Positions 37,981 through 50,635 of a DNA stretch of 64,000 bases are shown one piece after another; the stretch's first letter is position 1, and each line of letters starts with the position of its first letter. Both the position numbers and the translations under genes were made by a program. The notes beneath the pieces are model-generated. The model was not told the origin of the DNA. It was given only the letters and a program-made list of their open reading frames with translations, and did not search any database. Source of the DNA: Sipunculus nudus (Eukaryota; Annelida; Sipuncula; Golfingiida; Sipunculidae); NCBI GenBank assembly GCA_026874595.1, contig CM049317.1, forward strand, positions 13,632,882 to 13,696,881, given 5' to 3'.

Positions 37981-40171
37981 ATGCATTTGAAAATCTGCTT
38001 TTGCCTTTGCTTGACTGTAATATTTGATGTGTATTTCCAGCTGTACTCTATCTGTATATAGCATATTTGTTTTAACATTAAAAGGCCAAAGTTCTTCTTA
38101 TCGTGTAAGAAATTTATCTTTATATGTATTTAATCTTAAACTTCCAAATGTCCAGGTGAACAAATGAACTGTTATAAATGTCAGTGTTATCTTAAACTTT
38201 GCAGGTAAACATAGTACCTGCATGCTTTTTTAATTGTTTTTTGCGTGTGATTTGAAATACAAACACATGCGCATTATATATCAAATTTGTACTATGTCAA
38301 AATGAACAAATATTTACCATACTGGTGAGCACCATAATCAGAATTTGTGCACAAGTCAGATTCAAGTTGACTTTCAATTAATATGATTACCTAAAAAAAA
38401 CTGAAGGGACTTTCTTGGAAATAACCTATCCCATGGCACAATTTCATCAAAATCCAGTCAGAACTTTTTGTATAAAGCAAATAAAAATCTTATGCAAATT
38501 TATATTCTAATTGGGAACACTCAAAGATGAGGCAAGTGCAACTTTGAAGTCCCCAGCTGTACTGGAGCATTGATGTAACTCTAGTGTGCATGTAGGATGG
38601 CATGTAGGATGGCATGTAAGATGTCAGAATCAGTCATGGTAAGAAGCATCTTTCGTCAAATGGCAAATTTTTTTGCGGAAAGGCAAGCTTTATTGAGGCC
38701 TGTCTGGAAAGGTGAAAACTTCAAAGTATTATGATCCCTGAATTAACACTTGTACCTTGAATTCTGGTAGATGTACATTAATAAATTATATGTATATTGT
38801 TGATTGATGTATATTGGGCCCCCATAACTACCATCATGTCGTGTCACCTTCATTACAGAATATTATTCTTACTTCACTAATAAAATCAACATATGGATAA
38901 AACTAAAAAAAACTCCCAAAAAAACTTTAATTTTCAAAGTTATATATTTTAAATTAGTGGTTGTTTAGCCTGTTAGAGGCAGCTAGAGTTAGTTGGGTTA
39001 TTAGATAAAAAGTTAAAATGTACATGTACATTTGTTAGTTGTGGTGGGAAAATGAGGGCTCCATGATGAATGTACAATGAAGGTCACATGATCACAGCAG
39101 GAGGGGCCATGTTTACATGTCAAAGGTCATGGCAGTGTGTGTGCACAAAAAGGACATTGCCTCAGGCACGTTGTGATCAGGCAATCTGCGTGCCCCCACA
39201 GAGCACAACCAGATCTGTAAGCAGGGATTGATTTGAACAAAACATTCACTTGCCCAAGGGAAAAATTTATAATCTTTGGTACATATAGGACAAAGTAGTC
39301 CTTCAAATTTATTTCATTTATTAATTTATTTATATATCATAGGTGCAGATCCCGGGGGGGGGGGGGAGGTTTGGGGGAGGTTTAACTTTTATGATGGTCA
39401 CAGTCAGTTTCTTTCAAATTAAGTCAATTTATTTAGTTTAGAAGTCATGAACTTGTGCAGTAGTCAAATGTCAGATTATAAAAATATCAGGTAATTTTAA
39501 TGTCTTTTGAATTCATAAGTAGGTTTTGCCACTTACAGAAAAAAAATATACTTATCCAAAGCCAAGAGGGTGCTGAAGAAGTTCTCTTAATAGAAGAAAA
39601 TGTTCCTTTCATGCCATTTTGTTACTTTATTTAAATATAAATTATTAACTTCAAATTTTTATTTTAATCTTCTGCTTATACAATTATTATTAACTGCCTA
39701 TCCAAGAAACTGTTCTCTGGTTGTACTCTAATACAGTAACTACTTGCATGTTCAGAAAACTTGTTTATCCAGCATATATCAATTAAGAAAGGATGGGTGT
39801 TTTCTATTAACCCAAGGTGATTGAGTAAGTGTTGATGTGGTGCCCTGTTTGATACAGTGTTATACACTCAAGTGGTTCTCAGGCAACTCTGTGTGCGTGC
39901 TTATTGTCAGTATGCTGAAATCAGGTGGATGCGTTGAGACATGCATGACTGGCCGACCCATTGTGCCTGGCATACAGTACGCGCTAACCAGCATGCATTC
40001 CATTGCGTTGGCATGCATTTCATGTATGAATGAACTTGTGTGCTTTAATGGCAATCGCTAGGGTCAGTACCGCTGGGAAACGCCATTAACATAGAACTGC
40101 ACGGCACTGAGATCACACAAAAGTAAACCACATGCACTGGCCCCATCATGCATGCAGGCATTTAGCGCAGG
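37981..40171. other. DARS1 intron 1, no gene seen
   Basis: Contains a dispersed-repeat fragment at 38400-38530 (CACAATTTCATCAAAATCCA), three copies of GGATGGCATGTA near 38595 and a G13 run at 39354. Confidence 0.5.
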
Positions 40172-40510
40172 CTATAAAATGTATGAATCATGCATCTTGT
40201 ATGTAAATAACCATTCACTGCATGCATCAGTGTGCTCATCCAGGTCAAATGCCTCAAAATGTTCAACAAACATTTTCTGTAGAGTTAAAATAACTTCAAA
40301 CATTTGATCAGTTGCATTATAGTTTCTCTCCAGATTAACAATTTTTCTGCCCAAACAGGAATGTATACTTTTCCTACAAAAACCATATTTCAGATTCATG
40401 AAAGTGTAATGGTTCCTCCAGTTTGTTTCCCATATCAACCAAATCAAATGCCCATCGCATTCAACAAAACCATTATCTGTTAAAATCTGTCTATAAATAA
40501 CTTCATTCAA
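40172..40510 (-). other. Orphan open reading frame, 113 codons, not recognised
   Basis: The frame runs from just after a TAA to a TAG at the left end; it has no early ATG (its first internal codon is TTG). It contains ILTDNGFVECDGHLIWLIWE and later LTLQKMFVEHFEAFDLDEHT, with a normal-looking amino acid mix rather than low complexity. Just to its right on the same strand, in another frame, AETNETAVELQKLLTLSKVL also looks protein-like. This may be a decayed retrocopy, a transposon remnant or chance. It lies antisense in DARS1 intron 1, and no splice sites were found that would make it an exon. Confidence 0.3.
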
Positions 40511-41581
40511 TAATTAATTACATAATTTTTGTTCTTTTTCTCTTCAGTGTAATACATTTTTGCTTCTTCTTTTGCTTGTAATTTTTTTTCTACCAAACTT
40601 CATTAAAACCTTTGATAAGGTCAATAATTTCTGAAGTTCCACTGCAGTTTCATTAGTTTCTGCCTAAGTATCCATGAACATCTTTTTGTATAACCTTACA
40701 CTACTTTTATATAACCACATGTTGTGATAGAGAAAATCCCAGCAGGAAATGGGGTGTGTGGTCACCCATGACGACAGCATCATGGTTGTCATGTGGCTGT
40801 CATTTATCATATGTATTGGTTCATACAAAGTAGTATGAAGAACCAATTAATATTTAGCCAAGTATTTTTGCAGCCAGATATCCTGTATTTGAGGGTACAG
40901 AGGGTGATTACTGTTAACAGAAGGTGTAGGAGAAATATCTAACTCTGTATGTGTTACTGTAATGAGATTTGTAGTCAGAGAGGGGATTGTGTATTTGTTC
41001 CTCAGATGAAGGGGCAGGACTATGGTACAAAGGCTCAGGAAGTACTTATCTTAAACCAAGTTTGTTTTCCCCAAGGGGTGTAACCCTTAGGTTAACCAAG
41101 TGAAAGAAAGATGACACCACTTGTTTACAAATAGGGTTTTTAGAATCTCAATGATACTGCTGGTTTAATTACTAAAGGACCCCAAGAAGCACAGAGGTTA
41201 TATTAACATATTTATTTGTCCAATGTCCCTCTGTTTATCATCAACAAAATATCTCTCTGTTGTTGTCAAAGTAAGGAGAGTTTAATAGCTCTTTATTTTT
41301 GTCTACCAGTACATCTGCGCCCTTAAATTACTAAGGAGTGTCACTAGCACTGACATCTGTTGGAGGAGAATAGCACTATATGAGATGTTGGCCTTGAGTT
41401 TGAGAATATAAAATCAAATTTGAGATGTTATCTCATTCAAATTGGATATTTCATGAGAATGAGTCATCCAATTGCAAATTGATAATAATCTCTTTGTTTT
41501 GGGCATTGCTCATATAAAGTTACTGCTAATCACCAATTATGTGTCTTTTTATAATGACTTTTATTTTATATCTTCTTAAAG
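40511..41581. other. 3' end of DARS1 intron 1
   Basis: AT-rich. It ends in the pyrimidine tract TTTTATTTTATATCTTCTTA before the exon 2 acceptor. Confidence 0.6.
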
Positions 41582-41675
41582 TGAGGATGGTAAGCCAATA
41601 TCAAAGAAGGCTCTGAAGAAACAACAGAAAGCAGCTGAAAAAGCAGCCAAAAAAGAGCAGCGCAAACAGGAACAG
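41582..41675 (+). CDS. DARS1: DARS1 coding exon 2, lysine/alanine-rich N-terminal extension
   Basis: The acceptor is TCTTCTTAAAG and the donor is CAG|GTCAGA; the exon runs from phase 2 to phase 0. It encodes residues 16-47, starting GEDGKPISKKALKKQQK and continuing as an amphipathic run of K, A, E and Q. Residues 22-32 (ISKKALKKQQK) fit the xSKxxLKKxxK pattern known as an RNA-binding motif in the N-terminal extension of eukaryotic class IIb synthetases, best studied in yeast AspRS. In that family the helix increases affinity for tRNA without contacting the anticodon. That this protein uses it in the same way is inference. Confidence 0.88.
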
Positions 41676-43972
41676 GTCAGAATTTTTATTATTGTGTGTC
41701 CATTAATTATATATTTTTCTCCAATTGTTCACTTCTTGATGAAAAATTAAGCACAGTTTAAGGAACTAACACTTCAGTGACTTTTTTTCTTTGTCTGTAG
41801 TATAAATGAAGGTTGTACCACTCAACTTTTGTCACACAACTTCTGTGGCCACGCCTCAGAAATGCTCATTTTGGTCTTGAAGTTGAATTGTTCAGATTGA
41901 TATCCAAGTTTGTCCTAAATTGCAGGCTAATTTCCTAAATTTTTGAATAAATCCAGAGAAATTGGATATTTTTTTTGTGAAGGGCTTTTTCAGCACCATC
42001 TATCAGGAACTGTGTGAACTACTAATGAGCGGGCAGATGCTAGTAAGTTGGAGTTGCAAATTATATATTACAGTGATATTGAAAATATAAGTTTTATTGT
42101 TTAAAAGCTTTTCTGAATTTCAAATGATTGATAATTGCAATGTAAGCCATGATGACTGATGTGACTTTTTTGTCTGAGTTACTGATGTGACTTGTAAATG
42201 TCAGTGAATACTCATCTTAACCTCTCTATAGACAAACTTAATAAAGTCCATAAACCTAGGATGCTTCACTTGTATGAATGATTTATTCATCTAGACTTCA
42301 ATGTAAAAAATGCCATCTACATTATTTTAGCGTGCAAATGAGCATTATCTTGTATTTTTTGTGAATTAAAAAGGTTTTAAAATTAATTAGTCTAATGATA
42401 ATAAATAAAAGTGATAAAAACAAAGGTAAACACAAAATTATTAATTTTATAACATTGATTACTATAAACCTGGTAATATTTTATATATTCCTTTGAAATT
42501 ATAAACAATGTAGTTAAGATATTTTCTAATAATCATAACACATGCAACAAACATGATCAAAGAAACATAAGAGTCTGGAAATCAATATCATTATCTGGTG
42601 ATGCAGAGATAAATGATAAATGAAGAGTGTAAGAAACAGACATATGACGTGCCACAGTAACTTACTTGTCTGCCAATGATTGGTACATCATTAATGGATC
42701 AGACCTAGGATTATGATCAGATCACATGGTGTTCCGGGATCGTTACACTTCCAAGGCCCTGAACATCAACACACTAGGGTAACAGGTGCCATAATACTGG
42801 AGATACGGAACAAGAGAGACAGGGGGGGGGGGGACAGGTGGGAGTGAAGCATGATGTTGCCATGGTACCACACGAGCTATAGTACTTCCGTATAATGAGG
42901 TATTATAGTGGACTTTTCAGGTGTGGCCACTGGGAGACCAGCGATGGAGGATATCGCTATTTATTAATATTTGAGGGTAGCACCCTCACTTGAGGTGACT
43001 TTTATCTCTTTGTTTGGAGGCAATGTGACACTTTAATCGTTGACTGTTTGATCTTCATCCCCCAGGACTTCTATTGGCTATCCTTTCTTGTTTGATAACT
43101 ATAGCTTATTTCCCAAGACAGAACAAATAATTCCCTGGATGCCCAGATTTCCAGAATATTCCTAAGTAATGCTCAAGAAAATACTTAGATATTGGAAGTT
43201 GTGAAGGTCATTTCTGACTTATTTGTATCAAATCAAAATATAAATTTGAATTCTGAAAACTAGAATTAGGTCTTTACACCTGCTTCTTCTCATAAGAAGG
43301 GATATATATTATGGTATCATAGAATGGGCAGCATCTGTTCATTAACCTCCAGCATTTACTGACATGATAAGCTGCCTTGAATTTGATGGATTAAAATTTT
43401 CATAAAACTCACTTTGAATGTTTATCAATAACAGGGCTGGCTTAACATAGATTCTCAGCAGAACAGGCTCAAAAAATGATAAATTTCATGAGGTCAGAGA
43501 TCACCGGATTTTGTGGTGTTGCTATAATGACTACCAGGAATTCAGAAACTCGATCATTGTGCATACTCATGTTTAAACTAAAGCAGTTTACTCCATTTGG
43601 ATACATTTTTTCCATTAGAATTTGGGAATATGCCTCACAATATATATCACAGTTTATTGCTGGATTCAGATGACATATATAATACAGTATAGTGAAACAA
43701 TTTTTGTCAAACTTGTTATAGTGGAACCCCTGCTTGTGTCAAAATGCAGCTATAAATTTAAATTGTCATTGAGTAAAACTTGCTCGTACCAAACCTTTGA
43801 CATGTGTCAAAGTTTCTTGTCCCTGATCCATTCAGGTAGCATTCCATATACATGTGGGTTAGCAGTACATATACAGTATGTATGTATATGCAGCTAAGAA
43901 TTGGACAGAATATGTTTTTTTTTAGGTGATTCCATTTGTGCATATGCAGTATATATGCATATAAAAGTATGT
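41676..43972. other. DARS1 intron 2, no gene seen
   Basis: AT-rich intron with a G12 run at 42822. Short frames near 43.5-43.9 kb have no recognisable content. Confidence 0.55.
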
Positions 43973-44438
43973 GTATGCAGTAGGCCTGTGATTTGCTAAG
44001 GGGTCTTCGATTCAATTCAATTATCGATTATTGCCTTTTGATTCGATTTTCGATTTGATTATTGTATATAGTCATAATATTCTGTCAGAGACCTGTATCT
44101 ACTAAAAGTTTTCATTACATATGATGCTATAAGATTAAGATTATTATATACCAGAGAATAATGTAGACCAAATCATATTTAAATCTTCTCATCCATTATT
44201 GTGCTAACATGGAATGAAGAATATAAGGTGACTGTCTTTGTTAAATAACAGAGCTACTTCATCATGTATGCTGTTTATCTGTTCTTAGGTAAGAGCCAGA
44301 GACCAAAAAAGTATGAAAATGAATGAAATTGCAATAATTGAAATTAATTATTTCATGCCCGATTCAATTAATGATTAATGACTGGTTTTGATTCGTTGCA
44401 TCAATTATTTGATGCATTGTTTCAGCCCTAGTATGCAG
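43973..44438. mobile_element. hAT-type MITE, 450 bp, 8-bp target duplication GTATGCAG
   Basis: GTATGCAG stands at 43973-43980 and 44431-44438. The insert starts TAGGCCTGTGATTTG and ends CATTGTTTCAGCCCTA. Subterminal ATCGATT/GATTCGATT motifs repeat inside the left end, and ATTAATTG/TTGATTCG inside the right. It differs in sequence from the element at 3038-3429 but shares the TAGG...CCTA ends. It lies in DARS1 intron 2. Confidence 0.88.
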
Positions 44439-45249
44439 CACATTTCAATCGCTCACTGAAGTGATTGAAAATGTTTACACAAGGTAACTGTAAATGGAGG
44501 GGAAATTCCCCTCTTTGACGTCAGTGTTAGGGTATTCCTCTAGCAGATGACTTCTCTACTCATGATCGGGCAGCTGTACACTCTAGGCCTGTATTACCTG
44601 CATACATATCACATGTACATGTGCGTATTAATGGAATCACAGGCGGCTGTTAACTAGCTGCATTTCACATACGTACTGCATATGCACTTATGCATGCATG
44701 AATTTTGCATATATGGAATGCTAACTTTACAAGTTTTTACTGTATTTAAATATTTTCAAAAAAAAAAATATTTATATGGTCCAAATATGTATAACATTTC
44801 TTTCCTAACACATCTATGACATAGTCTATGATATATGAGAGTAAAGCTGGAAACCTGAAAGGCGAGGGAAATACATTGCATATTTTGCTGTCTTTACACT
44901 GACAGTACTGCCTATATTGATGTGTTTTGACACTAGACCATGTGGAGGCTTGAAAAGGCCTATGAAATGCATTTTGGTGTCACTGGCAGCCAATCAAATA
45001 TGCTCTGACACACCTGTTCATCAACTACATCCACCATTTTGATAATTTCATGGATGTTGGAGTGCATATGTATCTCCCTGAGGCACACAAACAGTTTGGA
45101 GTTTCTGGTTTATCACACTGGATCAGTTGACCACGCAGTCAACCAATCACATAGTGTGTTATGAAATATCAAACAAGTTGTCATGCCCTCTGGTGGCCAA
45201 ATCAAAGCAAAGAGTGCATAACTAATATAGAGGAGAGCATTGTGTAAAC
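44439..45249. other. DARS1 intron 2, no gene seen
   Basis: AT-rich sequence between the hAT MITE and the 30-bp minisatellite. Nothing else is supported. Confidence 0.55.
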
Positions 45250-45789
45250 AGCTAACCATTGTCCCTGGTAATGATATAGAGCTAACCATAGTCCCTGGTA
45301 ATGATATAGAGCTGACCATGGTCCCTGGTAATGATACAGAGCTGACCATAGTCCTGGTAATGATACAGAGCTGACCATAATCCTGGTAATGATATAGAAC
45401 TTACCATAGTCCCTGGTAATGATACAGAGCTGACCATAGTCCCTGGTAATGATATAGAGCTAATAATAGTCCCTGCTGATGATATAGAGCTAACCATAGT
45501 CCCTGGTAATGATATTGAGCTAACCATATTCCCTGGTAATGATATAGAGCTAACCATATTCCCTGGTAATGATATAGAGCTAACTATAGTCCCTGGTAAT
45601 GATATAGAGCTAACCATAGTCCATGCTGATGATATAGAGCTGACCATGGTCCCTGGTAATGATATAGAGCTAACCATAGTCCCTGGTAATGATATAGAGC
45701 TAACCATAGTCCCTGCTGATGATATAGAGCTAACCATAGTCCCTGGTAATGATATAGAGCTAACCATAGTCCCTGCTGATGATATAAGA
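45250..45789. repeat. 30-bp minisatellite, left part
   Basis: The unit is CCATAGTCCCTGGTAATGAT followed by ATAGAGCTAA, exactly 30 bp, in about 18 copies; a CTGCTGAT variant replaces CTGGTAAT in some. On the minus strand the ten-codon unit reads TMVSSISLPG without stops, which produces spurious long frames. The array is interrupted at 45790 by a LINE and resumes at 47253. Confidence 0.95.
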
Positions 45790-47252
45790 TAAGATAAGAT
45801 AAGATAAGATAACATTTATTAGCCTTCAGTTCCAGGAATTTGTTGTTGACTTGCAATTCATTACATAAAAAATAAATAAGTAAATAGATAGATAAATACA
45901 TAAAAATAATACAATAAATACATAAAAATCACACATAAAATATTGACTATGCATGTAAAATTAAGCATGTAAAAATGATAAAACAGATAATTCTGCAGGT
46001 AAAACACATAATTCAAAACATTAAATTTCTAAGAGGGTTGTGAGTTAAAAAGTTTAATACTGTGTGGTACGAGAGATTTTTTAAAACGAGTTGTTCTGCA
46101 GAATATTGTATCTAGGCGTTTACCTGAAGGTAAAAAACGGAACTCTGAATATAGTGGATGTGTTTTGTCAGTCATGACCTTAGATATGAAGGCCATTGTT
46201 TTGGTTTCACAGATTTCCTGGTGTGTGGCAAGAGAAGTACCAGTCATTCTACTACTTCTCTTCCTGGTATTATTCAACTGTTTCTTTAACTTATCAGATA
46301 TATTTGTAAACCAGCACTCCAGTGAATAAGTAAGGACACTGGAAATTACTGAATTATAAAACATGGTAATTATGGTTTTGTCGATATTAAGCTTTCTTAG
46401 ATAATAAAGGTAATATAATCTTTTGTTTGCTTTCTTGGATTGATTCAACACATGTTCTTTCCAATTCATATTTCTGTCAATAATACATCCTAAGTATTTA
46501 TAATTTTCTACAATATCAACATCTTCATTTTTGATAGCAACTGGGGTAATTACAGATTTTGATCTCCTAAAATCAAAGACTACTTCTTTAGTCTTCTTTA
46601 CATTTAATTGAAGGTAGTGTTCCTCACACCAACCAGTCACATATTGAATGGTTTTCCTGTAGAGCGATTCATCATTCTTGTGTATCAGGCCTAGAATAAC
46701 AGTGTCGTCTGCATATTTGATAATTTTACAATCTGAAAGGCTCACAGACAAATTATTTGTGTATAGAATAAAAAGGACTGCTGACAGAACACAGCCTTGT
46801 GGAGCACCAGTATTTATGATAATATCTGAAGAAGTTTCTTTGCTTGTTCTAACATGTTGTCTTCTATCCGAGAGAAAATCTAGAATCCATAGACAGTAGG
46901 AAAGAGGAATGTTATATCTACAGAGCTGATTGATCATAATGTGTGGCTGTATTGTATTGAAGGCTGAAGAATAATCAATGAAAAGTGATCTGGCATAATT
47001 TCTGGGGTCCCTGTCTAAGTGTTGATAAATATAATGAGTTAATGTGGCAATTGCGTCGCTTGTGCATCTGTTGGATGAATATGCAAACTGATGTTGATCT
47101 AGCATTGGTTTAACAATTGGAAGTAATTTATTAAGAACTATTCGCTCCAAAGATTTTGCGAGAATAGATGTTAGTGCCACAGGCCTAAGATCATTCATCA
47201 CTTTAGGAGAGTTATTTTTGGCGACTGGAATTATTTCTGCGGTCTTCCATAA
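45790..47252 (-). mobile_element. 5'-truncated non-LTR retrotransposon (CR1/L2/jockey type) inserted in the 30-bp minisatellite
   Basis: About 1.46 kb. The 3' end on the minus strand carries a TTATC microsatellite tail (plus strand AGATAAGATAAGATAAGATA), typical of CR1/L2-type LINEs, which end in short repeats rather than poly(A). The 5' end is cut inside the reverse transcriptase frame, just before WKTAEIIPVAK, so the endonuclease is missing. Both flanks are minisatellite, so a target duplication cannot be told from the repeat. Confidence 0.88.
46029..47250 (-). pseudogene. LINE reverse transcriptase, C-terminal part of ORF2, 5' truncated
   Basis: The frame is open for about 400 codons from the truncated 5' end to a stop at 46029. 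Counting from the residue at 47201, reverse transcriptase motifs are visible: LRPVALTS at 5-12, the first catalytic aspartate in FIDYSSAFNTIQP (74-86), NTGAPQGCVLS (130-140), and the catalytic YADD box (163-166). The C-terminal end, FKKSLVPHSIKLFNS, is the usual finish of these ORF2 proteins. The catalytic residues are intact, but the endonuclease and the upstream part are absent, so the copy cannot move by itself. The lack of stops or frameshifts suggests a young insertion. Exact clade (CR1, L2 or jockey) needs a tree. Confidence 0.92.
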
Positions 47253-47646
47253 TTAGAGCTAACCATAGTCCCTGGTAATGATATAGAGCTAATCATAGTC
47301 CCTGGAAATGATATAGAGCTAACCATAGTCCCTGGTAATGATATAGAGCTAACCATAGTCCCTGGTAATGATATAGAGCTAACCATAGTCCCTGGTAATG
47401 ATATAGAGCTAACCATAGTCCCTGCTGATGATATAGAGCTAACCATAGTCCCTGGTAATGATATAGAGCTAACCATAGTCCCTGCTGATGATATAGAGCT
47501 AACCATAGTCCCTGGTAATGATATAGAGCTAACCATAGTCCCTGGTAATGATATAGAGCTAACCATAGTACCTGGTAATGATATAGAGCTGACCATAGTC
47601 CCTGCTGATGATATAGAGCTAACCATAGTCCCTGGTAATGATATAA
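47253..47646. repeat. 30-bp minisatellite, right part
   Basis: About 13 further units of the same 30-bp repeat, in the same phase as the left part, on the far side of the LINE. The identical unit on both sides shows that the array existed before the insertion. Confidence 0.95.
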
Positions 47647-49144
47647 AACTCCTAAAACTTTGGTCACATATACTGAGTCGACCTGAGAACTTGCACTTCT
47701 GATATTATCAAGTATACCTGAAAAAGGGCATCCTGGTTCACTTCCTAACATGCTTGTTTATTTGTTTTATTATGACATTGTCAATAGATTAGAGAAACGG
47801 GCATCACTAAAGTGTGAGAGGAACTAGAATGGAATTGAAAAAAAAAAAAGAAAATTTTGACAATATTGTTTAACAGTGCCCCTTAAATTATTTACTGTGA
47901 AAAAAAAACTGGTATTTGGTACATGTAAATATGTATATCAGAAAACCTGTATATCACTGTATGCTCAAAGTCTCCATGGGTAAATCAGTGAATCTGGTGG
48001 CTGTCTGTTGACTAGTCACTAGTAGTTTCAGTGTTTTAGTTGTTAATAAATTGTACATAAAAGCCATATGCTAGCACATTTTATAGGATCTCATCATGAA
48101 AATATTAATGGATCTGCTTATAGACAACCTTGTGTTTTGTATAAAATGGTCACTCCCTACAAATTTTAAATTCAGATATATACTTTTGGATAAATAATTT
48201 TTGGTCTTCTGCTTTCAGTATGATTATCATCATGATGACACAAGTGTCTGTGTGGTCTTGATTTAAATCTCTACTAAGAGATACACAGTTTTGTCTGCAG
48301 TACTGCCACCTTATATTTTTATAAAATATTTATTTTTTTCATACTTTTTTATACCTTTAATCAGGTTTATATATAAATCAGTGTACTTTATGATGTCATT
48401 CAGTTAAATCAAAACACCTGGTTATCAGTTACTGGTGTAACCATCTATTATGCAAGACAACAAAATAAAACATAATTGGGAAGACCTTTTTTCAAATTGT
48501 ACATGTGCATAGATACATTGTACATGGGTCAGAGAATAAATCTTTTTAAGTAGGGTTATGACCTTTAGGCTTCACTCTGAGAGTGACCATGACCTTCGCC
48601 TTAATATATTTTGGGTTTAATCATGCAGGACGTTAGGTGTTGGAAGAATGGATTGAGGGACTGCTCTGAAAATCAAATTAGACCGTGATAGAAGGTCTTG
48701 GATAGCTTACTATTTTGTCACCTATATATTTTTCCCCATGTTTGAAAGTCTACCTCCCAATCTGGAACTAATCAATATTTTTATTTCAAATTTTGCATGT
48801 GCATATGATCAGAGATCAGGGTATCATCTCTGAGAGCTTTAGGAACTGTACATGACTGAGGGCAGTGTACTGTTAGTTATGCATCAGAGGGAGTTTCTAC
48901 TGCGGATGACATTTTGTTGGCGAGGGTTTCAAATTGTGATATTCAGGAAAGGGAATTTATCATGAAAATAAAAAAGCCATATCTTCCGGTAGCTGCTGAT
49001 AATGAATAAGAATTTCCATTCCATTGGTTTTAAATTTTCTCTTAGGTTTTAGTCAAATGATAAGAATTTGCAAACATATTGAATTATCAATATAACAATG
49101 GATATACTGTATGTATAGTTCACCGTATAGTAAGATCACAAAAA
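47647..49144. other. DARS1 intron 2, no gene seen
   Basis: AT-rich sequence with short A runs. No repeats with defined ends. Confidence 0.55.
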
Positions 49145-49470
49145 TGACCAGCTTCTGTGGCTCAGGATTCACGGGACTCACAGGACTCAATGCCAGGAGA
49201 TCATGGGTTCAAATCTCAGCCGTGGCTGTGAGATTTTTATGGTCGATCCCCACTCAGGGTGAGCTCTCTGCAGGCTTAATGGGAATGCCGTGCCCAAAGG
49301 CCATGTTTCACTCACAAACGGGAGGTTCCTGAGACTGTGGTATGACCCAGCTATGGGGAGGTTTTCTCACCAGGGCCTACAGGTGCAGTAGTCACTGGGC
49401 CTGGTTAACATCAGGATATATCATAAGAGGAAGCCTGTGATACTGCCCTGTCATGTAGTCTTAAACTGGA
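49145..49470 (+). mobile_element. Second tRNA-derived SINE, unrelated body
   Basis: A tRNA-like head starts near CAGCTTCTGTGGCTCAGG (A box) and has the B box GGGTTCAAATCTC about 60 bp on. The body (TATGACCCAGCTATGGGGAG and following) is G+C-richer than its surroundings and differs from the SINE at 50.6 kb. Neither a target duplication nor an exact 3' end was resolved. Confidence 0.65.
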
Positions 49471-50635
49471 ATGGAGTTCTGCAGATGTACATATACTTAG
49501 TTAAGCTAGCATTTAAAAATTGAAGGCAGTTACATTCAACAAAAAAAAGAAAACATAAATGAAACCGTCGCAAAACATTGAAAAAGTGAAAATCACTAAG
49601 ATTCCCTACAAAAACAGATTAAGCCAACCACAGTACTCAACAGGGGCAGTATAGACAGTCTGGGATATTTAGGCTTTTTAGTTACAACTGGGATAAATTT
49701 CAGTGATAGAACATGCAACATTCCTCACAGTTACATAGTTCGTCTGCACCCATATTGCTTGTGCCATTTTGTACCTACATAACCAGGCTGGCAAAGTTTG
49801 GTAAGAAATATATGTTTTCCCCCAATGACACGTTTCTTCATAATATGCAGGTAAGAGTAGGCCAATTACTTCAGTGTAAAAGAAAAGGTTGTAATAAACC
49901 ATGCAATACATAACATAATATAAAACTAATTTTTGCCTCCTCTACTAAAATACAGTGTTCTTGTTTTAAAGATTTTTCAAATATCTCTCACAAATTCAAA
50001 TATTTTGAGAAAATGTTGAAACTATACACCACATGAAACATGCACACACTACACATTCATACAGATGCATGAGCACACACAAACATTCTCTAACGCATAC
50101 ATCAATACACTACAAATATATCATGATCCAACACCATCCAACCTCGAATTTTGATGGGTGTCAGTCTTGTTGCCGGAACAAAATCAGACTGCTTCCTTTT
50201 TATACATCCAAGTTGTGATTATTTGTTTTGGTTGCCATGGTGATGAATGATTTATACTGTTGCCATGCAGTACATATTCTGGTTCAGTCATGCATGGTCA
50301 GCTTGGCTCTGCATTATGCATAACTTAACTTGCATGTATGTTTATTATCCTTGTGTGTGGAACGATCTAGCAGAATATATATTATACAGCTTGAGATAAT
50401 AAATTCTACACATCATATTTTTAGCTTTGTCAGGTACTATTTTAATATCTCGCATACATGTCCATTTTGCGTGTAAGTGATTTTAATTCATTTTTAGTAG
50501 CATGTATGTTTTACTTTCTGCTGTCAGTTAGGTGCAATTTGATATCACTGAAATATATACATGAAATTACAATATATATGGTTTCAGCTGCTGTTATATT
50601 TTATAATATGAGGAAACAAATGAATTTTAGGGGCC
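49471..50635. other. DARS1 intron 2 between two SINEs, no gene seen
   Basis: AT-rich sequence. A short CACA-rich stretch near 50040-50100 is the only visible bias. Confidence 0.5.

Noticed and set aside
45113-45815. TMVSSISLPG repeat frames of up to 177 codons
   Set aside because: Artefact of the 30-bp minisatellite, whose length is a multiple of three. No unique flanking coding sequence.
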